A DNA stretch of 64,000 bases from Glossina fuscipes (Eukaryota; Arthropoda; Insecta; Diptera; Glossinidae). The notes below the pieces were generated by a model that saw nothing but the letters and a program-made list of their open reading frames with translations, had not been told where the DNA came from and did no database searches. Each line of letters starts with the position of its first letter. Position 1 is the stretch's first letter. Position numbers and translations under genes: made by a program. Positions 1 to 13,817 of the stretch are shown here, piece after piece. The stretch spans positions 3,249,747 to 3,313,746 of the forward strand of contig NW_023998431.1 in NCBI RefSeq assembly GCF_014805625.2, written 5' to 3'.

Positions 1-2547
1 CCATGTCTGCTTGAAAATTATTAGAAGTTTTCATTGATTGCGGACATTTTAGTCGGCCGAACACAGATATCCATTTTTCCAACTTCTCAAATGATTTTGA
101 TAATTAGTTGCGAGAAATTTTTAAGGCTTCATTTCGTCATATCTCTTACACTTGTATACACGCGATTTAGATTGACTTGTGGTCCTTTTCGATGTCTCAA
201 TTTTGATGACAGATGTACGGACGGAAAGATCATGATAAAATTGATATTAGTCACGTTTTCTACGGTAATGCATGTATTAATAATAATAATGATAATCATT
301 TTTCATATGATTATTGAAAAAGTTTCATATGACATTGATATCTTTACAAAAGAAAGCAAAGAAAAAATTACAACTTAACATAAAATACGATGTTATGAAA
401 TATAAGTTAAATTTTTTTTTTTTTTTAATTGATAATCATGTATATCAAATTCTCTTCTTTTTTTGCTCTTTACGTACAAATGTGTGAGTTTACGGGAATG
501 GGTGGGGTGGGGGAAATACATGAATAATTTTATTGTTTCCGGTTTTATTTTTTATAAATTGTGTAGAGGGGGACAGAGATGATAAGAAATATTTTTTAAA
601 TAATTTTATCATTTTTTTTTTTTTTTTGTTCTTTATTTCCTTCTCCTTTCATATTAAATCAGTAGAGAATATTTGGGAAACTTATAAAATAATTTACAAT
701 TTATTTTTCTTACTACAAGTCACAGAAGCCAGTATAAAAAATATTTGTTTGTTTATTTGTTTTTGTTTTTTTCTCTTTTTTTTATTATTAATTTCATTAT
801 GAATAAAATTTTCTTATTTTTTAATTTTGAATATAAACGGAAAAGTATTTTGAAATGAATCGTAATAATATTGAGATATGAAAGAACAATTGAATTTTTG
901 TTATTTTTACTTAGCGTTTGGAATGCAAACCCAAAGTTTCATTTATATTTTTAAATCCATTGAAAAAAAAAAAAATATATATAAATATTTTCTATGGTGA
1001 AAATTGTTTTTTTTTTTTTTTTTAATTTAAATTAATAAACGTTCGTAACTAAAATAAAAAATATAACTTTTCATAAAATCTTAAATATCACGGCATTCAG
1101 CTGAGGTTTTTCAAATTTTGTATGATTTTGTTGCTGTTGTTATTTATTATTTTTATTATTTATTTATTTTGTTTTTTTGTTTTTTCATTACATTAAAAAA
1201 TCCTTCATTCTTACGTTTCCAAGCACCTTAGTTTTAAAAATTTTTATTAAAATAAATGTAATAAGGAAAATGTTTCCAAACGGGGAAGAGTTTATAATCG
1301 GCATAAGCCATCTATTTCGATACCCATCACCTGTGATATTAGTTTCTACTAAAAATTGAGAAGATCATGTTATTTATTGCTTTTCACTTCCGACAAGTAA
1401 TTTATTTATGGATTACTTCTTAAAAATTAAACTTAAACAAAAAATTTGTAAACCGCTATAAAAATAATATAATACATGGCTCAAGTCGAATCATTCATAG
1501 AACCGCTACTTGGTTTATTTTTGCATATTTGCATATAGAGTTAAAGGGAATATGTCATTAAGAACATAAACTAACAATTAATTCGTATGCCCGCGCAAAC
1601 ACCTAATATTTTATGCTTGTGAAAAGCAGTATAGAGTCACGCTGGTCACATTGCAATGTCCTATTAAATGCAACAGACTTATTATTATATAGCATACTTG
1701 AAGTATATTTATTGCATAAAACACCCAAAGGACGTATATGCAAGAAAGAGGGTTAATAGTCAATCATAGGCAAATTCTTCAAGCGGCAGTAATCTGGATT
1801 TTATGCGATTTTAGAATGTTACGGAAGGTATAATTCATTTTCCTATTAAGAGTACGAATTCTTTAAGCGATTTTGTGAGGGGCGTATATACTGTAAGGAG
1901 CAAAAGCTGCGGTGAGTAGATCAACAAGAGATTTCATGGACTTTGTGCAACTGAAAGAGAAATTGAGCACAATTTATGCACATATAGACCCAGCATCCGA
2001 CTGTTTTTTTTTGCGCGGTCTCTTTTACGCGATTTTGAAATAAAACGGTTCGTCAATAAGAACAAGTATAACTTTTTACACGAGGCCCAAATAGATTTTT
2101 TTTAATTCTAATTTTTTGACTTGGCCTACTAAGGGGCCAAATTTTATAATCACTTTTGCCTTTATCTCGTTATACTTCGACTTAAACACAGCATTTTGTT
2201 ATTTAGTGTTTATTTTATGTTAGGTCAGGTCATAAAATAGAATGCATCGTGCGTCATGTGGGATTTTATTATTTAACGTACCTCTTGTGGAGCTACTTCT
2301 CATCAGTTAGTTGCGAAGTGCAGAGTGAATAGAGTGCATTTACCACATTGTATAGGGAAGTGAAATTGTAAATTTACGGATCTGCTAAAGATGCTTTGCC
2401 CAGTTTCGCTTCAGAGATTTCAATCTTCGAGAAGGCATAACAATTCGCGGCCTTTGTTGGAATGTAACTTGTATCTAACCGCTTTGCAATTGCAAAAGAG
2501 GATGGCGGCCACGATTCGCTTGCTGAGGAACACATAAAATAGTCTTC

Positions 2548-2815
2548 AAATTAAAACTTTTCTTCCAACCCAATATATATCAAAAATCCTCAACTTTACG
2601 TGCATTATGAACATTCTTGTCAACCTAATATGCCTTAAACACTTTCAACTTCAGATGTTTTATAAACTTTCCTGAAAGCCTAACACACAGTGAATATCTT
2701 CCCGTTCAAGTTCATATGTTTTATTTAAAATATGACACAACCTTTCTGCCAAAGCAATACATATCAAACATCTTCAAGTTCAACTTCATCTATTTTCTTT
2801 AAAATACGACAGAAC
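2548..2815. repeat. degenerate tandem repeat, about four units of 57-73 bp
   Basis: Four successive diverged units share the order: ACTTTTCTTCCAACCCAATA-like, a TATCAAA..TCTTCAA block, then TTCA.ATGTTTTAT. Unit starts are near 2552, 2608, 2664 and 2740. The last two units also share TTTAAAATA(T/C)GACA at their ends. Confidence 0.5.
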
Positions 2816-4330
2816 TCAGCAACGATCTTCATATTAACTAACTAAGGTCTACATCAAGTTTGATATAGTAATGAATAATGTTTTTATCAATTTTTGCGTT
2901 AATTTAAAAAAATTTTTTTTTCACGTTACGACTTGATTGCAATCGAAAAAAAAATCGTATTAATTTTTGTTTCAGTCTTTTGTAAAGGGGCGTCTACGAA
3001 ACATACACAGCAGCTTCGAATATTTTGATATAATTTCGTTTATTTTTCTCAAGTTTTCGCGAGTGTTGTTCTAATAATATCAATAACAAGCAAATGAATT
3101 AAAGTGTTTTAAAAATTTTCAAATTTTCAACATTTTTTCATTTTTTTCGTCGGTGATGGATATAAAAATATTCATTTTATAAATGAATTTGTTGTTTTTT
3201 CAGTTTTCTTTAATTATTAATTTTTGTTTTTTTTTTTTTGCAAAAGTCTCGGGAATTTATGGGTATGTGAAGGAGTAAGTGTACGCGGTTGTTTGTGTAT
3301 GCATGTGTGATTTAAAGGAATTACTTTAATTTTTCATAATATGTAGAAAGAGTTCTTTTTTTTAAGTAAAATTTTTTGTTTTATAAAAACTGGAAAATGT
3401 ATATATATTTTTTTATAATTCTTTTGTGACAGTCCTTTCGATTTCCAGCGTATTTCACAAACTTGTAGTTTGTTAATTGAAAATGTAAAAAAAAAGAAAG
3501 TTTTTTTTTTAATATGTATTAAACTCAAAATCATTAGAAGACATTAGCGGTAAAAAATAGGTACACATAAATGTGATATTAGTAGATATAATATAAATGA
3601 CTTAATTAAGAAAGTAAAAATATTTTGATTAAAATTTTATTTTTCACTTTCTGCTTTTAAAAATATTACACATATGCTAAGCACTTTTTAGAAAAAGCTA
3701 GTGTAGAAAAAAAAAAAAAAAAAGGAATGACAAAAACAAGTAAAATGCTATAGTCGCCTTATGGCAAATATTGGATACTTATCACCTGGGCCAAATACTT
3801 GATATGAAATCTCCCAAATTAACAGAGTTTCAATTTCCTGATATATGATAAATAACAAATAATATATCACGTAGTATACCAACAGTAGGAATAACTTTCA
3901 AACCATGCGGTATAGAGTACGACATACCATTCGTCATAAATGCTGTTCAATTGCTCAGATTTCTATCTCAATTATTACATCAATAGATGTAGTGAAGACG
4001 GACAGACAATTGAGTAGATAGAAGTTGAACTGGTTGAGAAGCTTATGCCGCTCATGTAAATAAATGTTTAAGAGCACTGTAAAGCTCAATTTTCGGAATG
4101 ATGAATACATTTTTTTCTTTAAGTGATGAGTATATGTAATAATAATATACATATGTAAATATAAAAAAAATGGTTTTTCCTTTTGTATGATTCAGTGCTT
4201 GACTTATTTTCTAAGTAGATCATAAACAAAATAAAAAAAATCAAAACAATACACAATACATAAAATATTATTCTTATATATTATATATGTTATTTTTGCT
4301 TCCTTTTTTCATTCACTCTTTCTTATCCTT

Positions 4331-4345
4331 ATTTATTTATTTATT
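4331..4345 (-). terminator. possible polyadenylation signals after short exon 7
   Basis: Overlapping AATAAA copies (plus strand TTTATTTATTTATT) lie about 190 bases past the UGA of exon 7. AT-rich sequence makes chance matches common. Confidence 0.25.
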
Positions 4346-4534
4346 TTTTTTTTCTTTGTTTTTGAAAAAATTTACGTTTATTTTAATATAATTTTTCATT
4401 CACTTGATTTGACCATTATCACCGCTACTATTCAGATTATTATTATTATTGAATATATTTTTATATAGACGATTAAAATAGAAATTTTTACCCAACACAG
4501 TTGCTCTTACACGTGAAGGATGTTTCAGTAATTC

Positions 4535-5067
4535 TCACAATGTTCCGCTATTGTTATCGCTATTATCGTCCTCTGTTAAAGAAATTGTGGCACAACCATT
4601 ATTAATATCATCCACTAATTCCGATGTTCTGGTTGCTGTAGAATTAACCGCAGAATCGTCAATCTTGTTTAATGACTTTTTATTCGGTGATACTGCGAAA
4701 TGCATTAAATTTTTATCAATAACATCGCTCAGACTAATCGGCGGTGTGGTCGTACTTAACGGTGTTGCCTCGCTTGAGAAACGGCTCGCATTACTTAAGC
4801 TACTTGTACTCAATTGATCATCAAATATATCCAAGTTAACAATTGTCGATGTGATATCAACGAAACCGTGGCTTTGCTTATTCAATTCATAAAAAGAACT
4901 TGTATTGTGCGTAGATTCTTGCATTAGTGCAGTATTATCCAAATTAAAATTATCGGTGCGATTTCTGGGGCTGCTTTCAGGCAAATCAGTCTGCAATTTT
5001 TGTTCTAATTGATTTTTATTTTCACCATCAGTTTCATCGATATGATCTCTTGATTTCAATTGAAAAT
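4535..5067 (-). CDS. rudhira: rudhira short alternative terminal exon 7
   Basis: The acceptor is TATATTGCAG|ATTTTC; entry is in phase 1, so exon 5 plus this exon gives Asp at the junction and then FQLKSRDHIDETDGENKNQL. The exon codes for 176 further residues rich in Ser, Thr, Asn and Asp, including GFVDITSTIVNLDIFDDQLS and ISLSDVIDKNLMHFAVSPNK, and stops at UGA 4537-4535. It has no obvious fold. The total for this isoform is about 1034 residues, near the normal BCAS3 length, so this may be the ancestral C-terminus. Its acceptor is weaker than that of exon 6. The overlapping plus-strand open frame (4551-4817) is a shadow. Confidence 0.68.
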
Positions 5068-8000
5068 CTGCAATATACAAATTAAATTTGTATTTAAAAA
5101 CGAAAAAAAAAATAATAAACAATAAATAAATAAATAAATGAAAAAATATCTTTTATTATATATTTACATTATTGCGTTATGGTATAAAAATCGGGGATCA
5201 TTTTTCTTTCCCTTACGCTATCATTTAGTGCTTTACCATTTCAATTTAAATGCCATATTAGATATATGTAGCAATTTAGCGAAAGATAAATTTAAGAGGA
5301 GGCGAGATACTCCAAGTCGATTTATGGTCGAACTCTGAATAGTAGAAATCTTTGCTGTGATGATAAAAAGAACTCAAAATTGGAGTAAAAAGTCATGCAT
5401 CGCTATTTTGCTATTCTAGGTGGTAGACTTCTGCTATGAATGAGTGGAAAATTGATTTCGTTGCTATGATAGCAGAAATGGGATCTTTGCTACAAGATTC
5501 TGACAGTATTTGAACACAATTTTCTATTATCTCTGCAGTGCTACTTACTATGACAGAGTTCGCGTCATATTGTAATTATATTGCTGGCCACGGCACCCAC
5601 CATTAAACATCGTACACCACGCTACACTTATTCATACAATGATTTTTTAAAATAAGGGATTATATGGGATGCAGTCGAAAAATCGGCTCAGTTCGAATCA
5701 TTTGCAATAGCGTTCGTCCTTCGACCAAAACATGTCGGTGTGCAAAGTTTCATCAAAATATCTCAAAAATTTGCAACCTGCACGTTTCATACAAAAAACC
5801 AGACAGACAAGCTTAAATCAATCCTGGAAATGATCCCAACCGATGACGACCATGACCATGATGAGTGCAATAAAAGATGTACCACAAACAGTGTGGGGTA
5901 TCAACTATATAAGTGAATATATTAGTCACTTTTGCTGCATTAATTGTTAAGCAAATATTTCTTAAATCTGTACTTTTATTTGCTTTCAATCTTCAATTGG
6001 TACTTTTACAGTGATATACTCTGCAATTCTTTAAAGCAGCATACAAATCAATGGTTCTTTCTTAATTTTATTTTCGTTGCTCATTTTTCCAATTCTTTAT
6101 TTATATTGAATTTTCTGCGTTCAATTCTTTTTTTATTTTATTTATGCGAGATTATGGCTCTTCATACTGAACATATGTTCCATAAGTATCCACAATAGCA
6201 AATCTGCAGAGAATTTCAGTTTTTTTATTTTTATTATACTGGCGCAGTTTTGTTATTCAGAGTTAGGCCGTTAGTTACCATAATTTGGATGATTGACAAC
6301 TAAATTTAAAATCTTATATGCTAAAGACTAAAGGCATTTAGAAAATCGGTTATCCTATTTAATAATTAATAAGAAGGAAGTTATATTCGATTTGGTAGGA
6401 AGTCTTCTAATAAAAATGAGTAGCCTACGTCCGGTGTTAACTTGCAAGTAATCAGATAAAGTAGATTTACGAGGACTGGATTGTTTTGTTGATTCTAAAC
6501 TCATTGTCTGTGTCTCTAATACTTCGCCACCTTACACTTAAGATTATTTAATTAAACCGGATTGCATAGTTATGTTTTCTTCTGTAGATGAATTAATCAT
6601 AACAAAGCAAAGATTTCAATTACTTTTAAGAATTTCAATTAGAATATAAAATATTGCTACGAAATAAAAGAAGCGATAATTAATATATAAAAATACGATC
6701 GATCGTCCAGCTTAATTTGGTACAATGGTATAGATAACGGTATGGTTCGCTATACTCACTTAGAAATAATTAGTTAGTAAGATCATAATTATATTCACAA
6801 AACATTATATCAGTCATTTTACGTATTTAATAGTTGTTCTAAAAAATATTGATTTTTTTTTTTTTGTTTGTAATACGTACGAAGAACACAATATTAAATG
6901 GAGTAAACAATTAATCAATTAACTATGTAGGACAAATACATACTTCATAATCCGTTCATCCGCCCTTGTCGGATTTTCCCATCAATCACACAATTATCAG
7001 TGTAAATGTGTATTTGCCATTAGGAAATATTTTTGACATTTTGCTAAGTCTTTCCATTACAATCCACTTTCATCTTACACATAATCTGCGTTTGAGGTGT
7101 ATACAAGTATATCGTTAACGAGGACGACGCAGTTAACTGGTTAATCGTACCGAAAATTACACGTCACTATTTGTTTTAATAAAGTAAAACGAACGTGTTG
7201 CTTTGTTTTTTGGTTTTTGTAATTTTTTTTTTATATATTTTTTCTATATATATTTTATTGTTTTATTATTTTTAAATTATTGTAATTTTTTTCTTTCGTT
7301 TTCTTTTTTTTTAGTTCATTATAATATATAGTTAATTGATACTTTTTGAAATTCGTTAATATATACAGAACGTAAACTAAAGTTTGGCAAAAATATATTT
7401 TAGGTGAAAGTAAGCTTTAAAAAAATTATAATCGGAAATACTGCATAAAAATTTTCACATAGTAGAATATTTAAATAAAACTACAATAATAAATTACTAA
7501 AGAAAGAAAACAAATTACCATTACGTCAAACTTAATATTAACGAAAAGAAAAAAAATCTCAAATAATTTATTGAGTGATGCTTTCTTTCTTGTTTTCTAT
7601 TTCACTTACAACTAACTGCACTTAATAAATATTTTTGTATTTTCTTATGTATTTTTTTTTAAATTATATTGTATAAGCTATACGGAGACGTAAGGTATTA
7701 TTATTAATAACATTTTAAAAATATTACTTCATATATAGCTTTAAATGAAAACAGTTTGTGACGTTTTATTTATTGTAATAATATATACAACACTTTTTGT
7801 GTATAATTAGTTTACTTAAACTATTTGAAAACGAATTTAATAAACTTAGTAAATAATGCCCCCCAAAGTATGTTACAAATTTGATTTATAGCATTATCTA
7901 TAAAATATGCTACATGTATGTTAAAATTATAATCCATAAAGTATACTAAAGTTTATTGCTGGAGTTTTGGCTTCCTTTAAGCTTTCTCATTTCATTATTG

Positions 8001-11000
8001 CTTGATTATCTTTAGCCGATTTATGAAGTTCTTTTGTTTCTTCTTCTGTAGCCTTATAGACTATATAGCAATAATAGATAAGCAGTAAAGAAAAAATACC
8101 CAGCAAACAGATTGCTAATTCTTATCTCCTGCGCCGTTTAGTTTTCTTTTTTGAAGCCCCACTTTGTGCAGCCAATAAAGTCAAAGGTGTCATACCACTG
8201 ATTGTCGTTGTGTTAATTGCAATTAGAGAGTCATCATGTTCGGATGATCGTTCCACCCCTCCAATTTCTACACCACTTTCTTCTGCTGAAGATGTAGACG
8301 ACGACGTGGCCGCCTCAATGGCTGTCATCAAATTAAATTTGCGTTCCAATTTTTTCGTTTTAATTTTATGAGTGGTAGGAGCCGGCATAGTGAAAACATT
8401 ATCATCTGATGTCGTAGTTGGCATTGGTTCCTCACTATCCGTAGTAGATTGTCCTAGATTATGCACCGTTACGGGATTCACTGTGAAACTATCATCCAGC
8501 AAAGCTGTTTCCATATTTTGAGCCGATCTTGGCAGTTGCTCAATTTGAGATTCGGTCATAGCTATTAAGGGCCTTAACTCCTCGTCATCTTCTCCTCTCA
8601 ACACATTTTGTTTTTCTTGTTCTTTTTCGGATTGTTGCTGCTGCTGTTGCTTTTTGCGTTTTTGTTTTTTGGTTAGTTTTTTTTCTCCTTCTACAGCGAC
8701 AATCTCTTCTGAACCGGAGGAATGGGCTGAACTAGAACATTTCTCATTTGTAGTGTTGGTATTTGTGGTAGTAGTTTCTTGAGAGCTCTGCTCTAAACTC
8801 ATATAAGGATCTTCATTTTCAGTTAGAGATTTATAATCAGCCATTGAGGCCTCCTCTAAGGCCGAAGAAGAGCGAGTGGATGACATCGTAGGTGAAATGT
8901 CAGGTTTTTCGGGCGAATTGCGTACCTGCTGCTCATTTTCATAGTGTAGCGAACCACACAAAGCATAAATTAGATTTTGCTCTGTAAAATTTCGCGCGGG
9001 AGGAGTAATTTTACGTTCCACTGCAGGATTTTCTTGTACAGGACTCTCAAAATTAATTAAACTGATTTCTTTAATACAAGTGGTCCTATTATCCACAATT
9101 AACTCCAAAGGTTCTAAAGAAGGCAATGGAGGCAAAGGCTCCAGTAATTTTAAACTGGGAAACTCTTCAAATTCTGGTAAGGGCTTTTTACTTTTTTTAG
9201 TGTTTGATTTCGACGTACTAAATGATTCCTTTATATCCTTGGGTGTAGGCAACTCGGGAAGTAATTTTTCAAAATTTGAAGTTTTTGAAGCTCTATTTAT
9301 TGTCCCTAAATTGGGATATTTTGGGCCATCTTGGCGACTTAAACTTTTAGTAATGATATCTGCGCCACTAAGACTTTTCCTAGCGCTTGGTGGTGGTGAA
9401 TCGATACTTGCTGTAGTTTTTATTACTTCCAGTGATTTAATTACTTCGCCGCTATTGGCATTCTTACCACCAATAACTTTTATATCCCCCGTCTTTGAAG
9501 GATTGCTGTACAATAATTCTCTTTTGCATTCTGTCATTTCCGTCTTTTTCATTTCCTGTAAATTTAACTTTGGATCGTTTGGCTTAATCGTAGTGGTCTC
9601 TGGCTTAGCGTTATCCTTTCCTTTTTTTTTAGGCGATGTTGGTGTATTTATTTCGGTTTTAGCCACTTCTTTTTTTTTGGGGGAACTAGGCAAACCTGCC
9701 GCTGTCTCCTTAACAGTCGGTTCAATTCTCTTTATATTTGTTGTCTTTTCGGACTTTTCACCATTTTTCTTATAGGACATGTTTTTATCTTTAGTTTTAT
9801 CTATACACTCAAGATCTAAGGTTTTTGAATCTGCTTTCTTTACTTGCTGATTCTGCTTTTCGTTTTCATTACTCGCTTTGCTTTTTTCAAAAGTTTGCCT
9901 TACCGCCTTATCGTTGCATTTTGTTGTCTTCATCTTCGGTTCTTTAAGCGCCTCTTTATAACTTTCATCGTATGGAATTGGTTCATTTGAAATGAGCCCT
10001 GTTTCGTTTTCTTCGATTTCTTCATCTAATGAGTTCTTTTCTTCAATTATTTTACACTCATGCACCGCTGTTTGCGATGTTGTGGTTTCTACTGTTTTCA
10101 CATTAATTTCCTCTGGTATTGTTTGTTTTAGATTGTCATTCTTTGTGGATTTGCCGGCATTGATTTTTATTTCCCCCCTTTTTTTTATATCTATCGATGC
10201 GCTTATATCAATCTTTTCGACCTTCTCCTGTTTAAGATGTGCGTCTGATTGCTTTGCTTCTTCAACGGTCTGTATACTCGTTGATTGTCTCTTTTGCATT
10301 TCTGTCAGTTCCTTATTTTTATTTTGCATGGTTTCTTTGATCTTTCGGTCATCCTTTTCCGTAGCTAGACGGGTATCTTTATCTTTCTTATCTTGTTTGT
10401 TTTGAAATTCATTCTTTTTGTAATCTCGTACATAACTGGTCATTAATGAATCTTCGTTTTTCTTTTGCTGGCTGTCACATTTTTTGGCATTCTCCTCATT
10501 CTCTGGCTTGATGAAAGTTTCAGTCAATTCTGGTTCTTTCGCATCATCTTTGACTTCACCTTTGCTTGCACTTCCCCCCATTTTCGTTTGCTCATCTTCA
10601 TTGGAATTAATCTTTTCGGCTCCCTTTTCCTCATGTTTGCCAATACTTTGATAAATTTCTTTCACAGTAGCTTTTTGCTTGTTCTTTCTATCGGAACTTT
10701 CATTCATTTTCCCTATTTCTTTACTTAAGTGACTTTGCTCTTCCGTTCTTTGCGTCTCCTTTTCGTCAGATGACTTGTCCTTTTTGTATGATTTGTCTTT
10801 ATTTTCGTTGTCCTTTTTACGTTCTTCTGTTTTAATAAAACTTAGAAACATTGCATTGTCTTCGACAATTTGTTGTTTCCTTTCGAATGGATTATCTACC
10901 AGATGTGTATAACAATCTGACGAATCACTTGACGATTTCTTTTTTCTTAATAATTTTTTTACTTCAATAACGTCTTCAGCTTCCGAACTTGAACCGGATG

Positions 11001-13763
11001 ACTTGCAATTCCTCTTTTTATTTTTTTTCGTTTTCCTTGCAGATTCTATGCCTACACCAAAGGGTGCTACCACTGCCTTTTCAAGATTTTCTTTTACTGA
11101 TTGCTCCTTCATCTCATCAATATCGATGAGACTATCAACCAAACTTTGAGCACACACTTTTTCAGTTTTAATTAAAGATCTTTTAGTGATTGGTGATTGG
11201 TCTTGCGATTTTTCCATCTTTTCGTTTGGGGAGGTTGTGGGTTGCTTTTCTTTTATGGCAGTTTTTTTTTGTTATGTATAATTCTGTATTAGCGGCAGTC
11301 TGTGGTTGCGTCGATATGGTTTCCATGTGCGAAATAGCGGTTTCTGGCAATTGTGGGGGTGGGGGATTTTCTTTGTCACCAATATTTTTCTTATCGGCCG
11401 ATTGTAACGCTGCCCCGTTTTGAGCACATTTTTCTAAGCAAAGTTCTGTTTCTTTCTTTTTGTCACAGTAATCTTTTATAGTGTCCGTATCTTTTAACGA
11501 TGATTTAAGAACGATATTGTTTCGAACATTTACTTCTATTTTGGAAACTTGTTCCGATTCATTTTTCCCAAATTTTGCCTCAAGTTTTTCGACTTTATTT
11601 TGAGGTGGTGTCTTGATTTCAACATTTTCCATTAATTGTATTTCTTGGCTTCTCCTTTCTTCAGGTTTTTGTTTTAGGCTTTTTTCAACTTTTTCGATAT
11701 TTTCTTGTTTTTCTTGCTTCTTGACATTCTTTTCTTCAACCATGGATTCTTTTCTAAGTTGTTTTGTTTCAGAATCTTCTCTAATATTATTGTTTTCCTT
11801 TTTTATTATATTATCTTTCGGCTCTTTTTCTAATGCAGGCGAACACTTTTCTTTATTCAAACTTGATAACTCTTCAAAATTACTATGGTCTCTCTGCCTA
11901 ATAGGACTTTCTTTGGGGAACATTTTTCTTGTTTTTGCTGCTAAGGTCTTTTGTTTTTCCTTTTTACTAAGCTCTTCGTCTACTTCTTTAGCTATAACCG
12001 GCACTATTAACTTATTGCCTATTACTTCGGGGGGTTTACAGAGTTCTTGATTTTTACGTTCTTCTTCTTCTGTTTCTTCCAAGTTTAGCTGTTGCTTTTT
12101 CTCATCGCAGAATATGGCGACAACTGGCCGGAATAGGCTTTCATCACAATTCTCATGTATTACTGCCTCTTCGGCAGCCAATTGTGAAACAACTTCATCC
12201 AATATATCGGTCTTAATATCGACACTAAGACATGAATTCACTGTTGTTACGGTACCCAAGGGATTAACAATTTTTTCTATAGAAGCTTTAGATTTTTTAT
12301 CCATCAATAACTCATAATCTAATTGCGGTTTGTACGAATGTATATTCGGTAGAGCTGTGGCGAGAGCTGCAGCTGAAGCGTTACGGGCTATTATATAATC
12401 CTGATCATCGGCCTCTTCGTGATCGGCTAAAGCATCATAAAAGGGTACATTGTCGGCAACCGTGCTAGCGGTATCAGCGGACAAACAATTACTACCTTTG
12501 AGAGCAAATAGACAGAAAAGAGAAAAAAAAGGGAAGAGAAAACAAAAAAACATAAGATAAGAAAAGAGTGTTTTACACTTAAGGAAAAAAGCCAAAGGCA
12601 ATGCAATAAGTCTTTTCTCTTCTTTTTTTTATCGGTTCATTTATCAAAAAATTTTTAACACGTAAAGTTAACGTTAATTAATTAACAGTTAAATTGGTGA
12701 TTTTGGATTTTTTTCATAAAATTTTCTGTACATTTTGAAATTATTGTTGACTTTCAAAACAGTGCAAAAATCTACGTGAACACGTTTTCATCAAAAAAAA
12801 AAAGAAAAAAAAAAGACAAATAAATAAATAAATTAGAAAAAAAAAAAATTATAATAAAAATGTTATTTCAATTATTTAATGTGATTGTGTGTAAGGAAGT
12901 TGTTACAATTTAAAAGTTATGTAATTAAGCGCCAATATTAACGAACGAAAAAACATGCTCATTGATGGATTTAAACGTTAAAACGTATGTGAGAAGCTTT
13001 GAAACTTTGAAAATCCGTTTTTTTTTCATTATTGTCTTTCTTATTAAACGAAACCAATAAATATAGCATCAAGTATCGTTTTAGACGGAATAAAAGACAA
13101 AAAAAAAATTATATATTTTTTTTGCAGATTTATATATGTATATGTGTTTGTGTTCCAAAAAGCATTATATGTATGTGTGTGTGTTAGAAAAATCTTTGGC
13201 TTTTTTCTTGTATTCGCAATGATAGGTAAAACAACTCTGGCCTGAAAGGTCGCTTCTCTTATGCTCTTTGTCTTCAAATTTTCTCTCTTTATCTCTTCAT
13301 CTTTCTCTCTCTCTCTCAATCTTTCTTTTATTCATTTTTTTGCTAATGTTTAGTTTGTTCAGTTTCCTCTTTTTGTATTTTTTTTTTAAGTCTCTTCAAC
13401 TTATAGAACACTACTACTGGAGTATAGAAAAGGATTTGTGAACATATATACAAAGCTTTTCCCTTTAACAAGCTTTCTTGTTAAATGACGACTAGCTTTT
13501 TATTTATGCTAACTTTGACCTTTCGTATACTACTAATTAGTAAAATTTAATTTAGAAAAATATCGAAAGAAAAAAAAAATATATATATATATTTGAAATA
13601 ATTACGTAAAATCAGAAATAAAGTAGTTTTTTTTTTTGTTTTTTTTGCTTAATTTTGAAAATTAAAATCAGAAAAGTTAGATAAACTTTATCATTTTCTT
13701 ACAAGCCTAGGCTTAGGTGAAAGATTAGTTGATGCAAAAGCAGGTTGTGAGTCGAAGCAATGA

Positions 13764-13817
<54 letters not shown>

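Larger units (their letters stand above)
1..4534. other. AT-rich noncoding DNA downstream of rudhira
   Basis: No gene is seen. The stretch holds many A or T runs (for example 411-426, 613-628, 1008-1023, 3703-3723), a degenerate tandem repeat at about 2548-2815, and the 3' UTR of exon 7 near its right end. A somewhat less AT-rich block (about 1550-2540) contains no open frame of note and no repeat I recognise. Confidence 0.6.
5068..7986. other. intron / intergenic DNA between the two terminal exons
   Basis: No coding feature is supported. It contains one minus-strand Rep-B copy (5600-5905), AT-rich filler, and T-rich runs near 7205-7260 and 7290-7312. It is intronic for the short isoform. 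Confidence 0.6.

Noticed and set aside
9080..9775. 231-codon plus-strand open frame
   Set aside because: Antisense shadow of the giant rudhira exon; its Ser/Phe/Leu-rich content is the complement of Lys/Glu/Ser-rich codons. The same holds for 9992-10405, 10465-10728, 11190-11423, 11613-12050 and 12114-12317.
11183..12601. Giant exon as a separate gene starting at an ATG at 12601
   Set aside because: The first 35 codons are poly-Phe/Lys intron sequence (a pyrimidine tract read in frame), and a strong acceptor at 12496 restores phase with exon 5.
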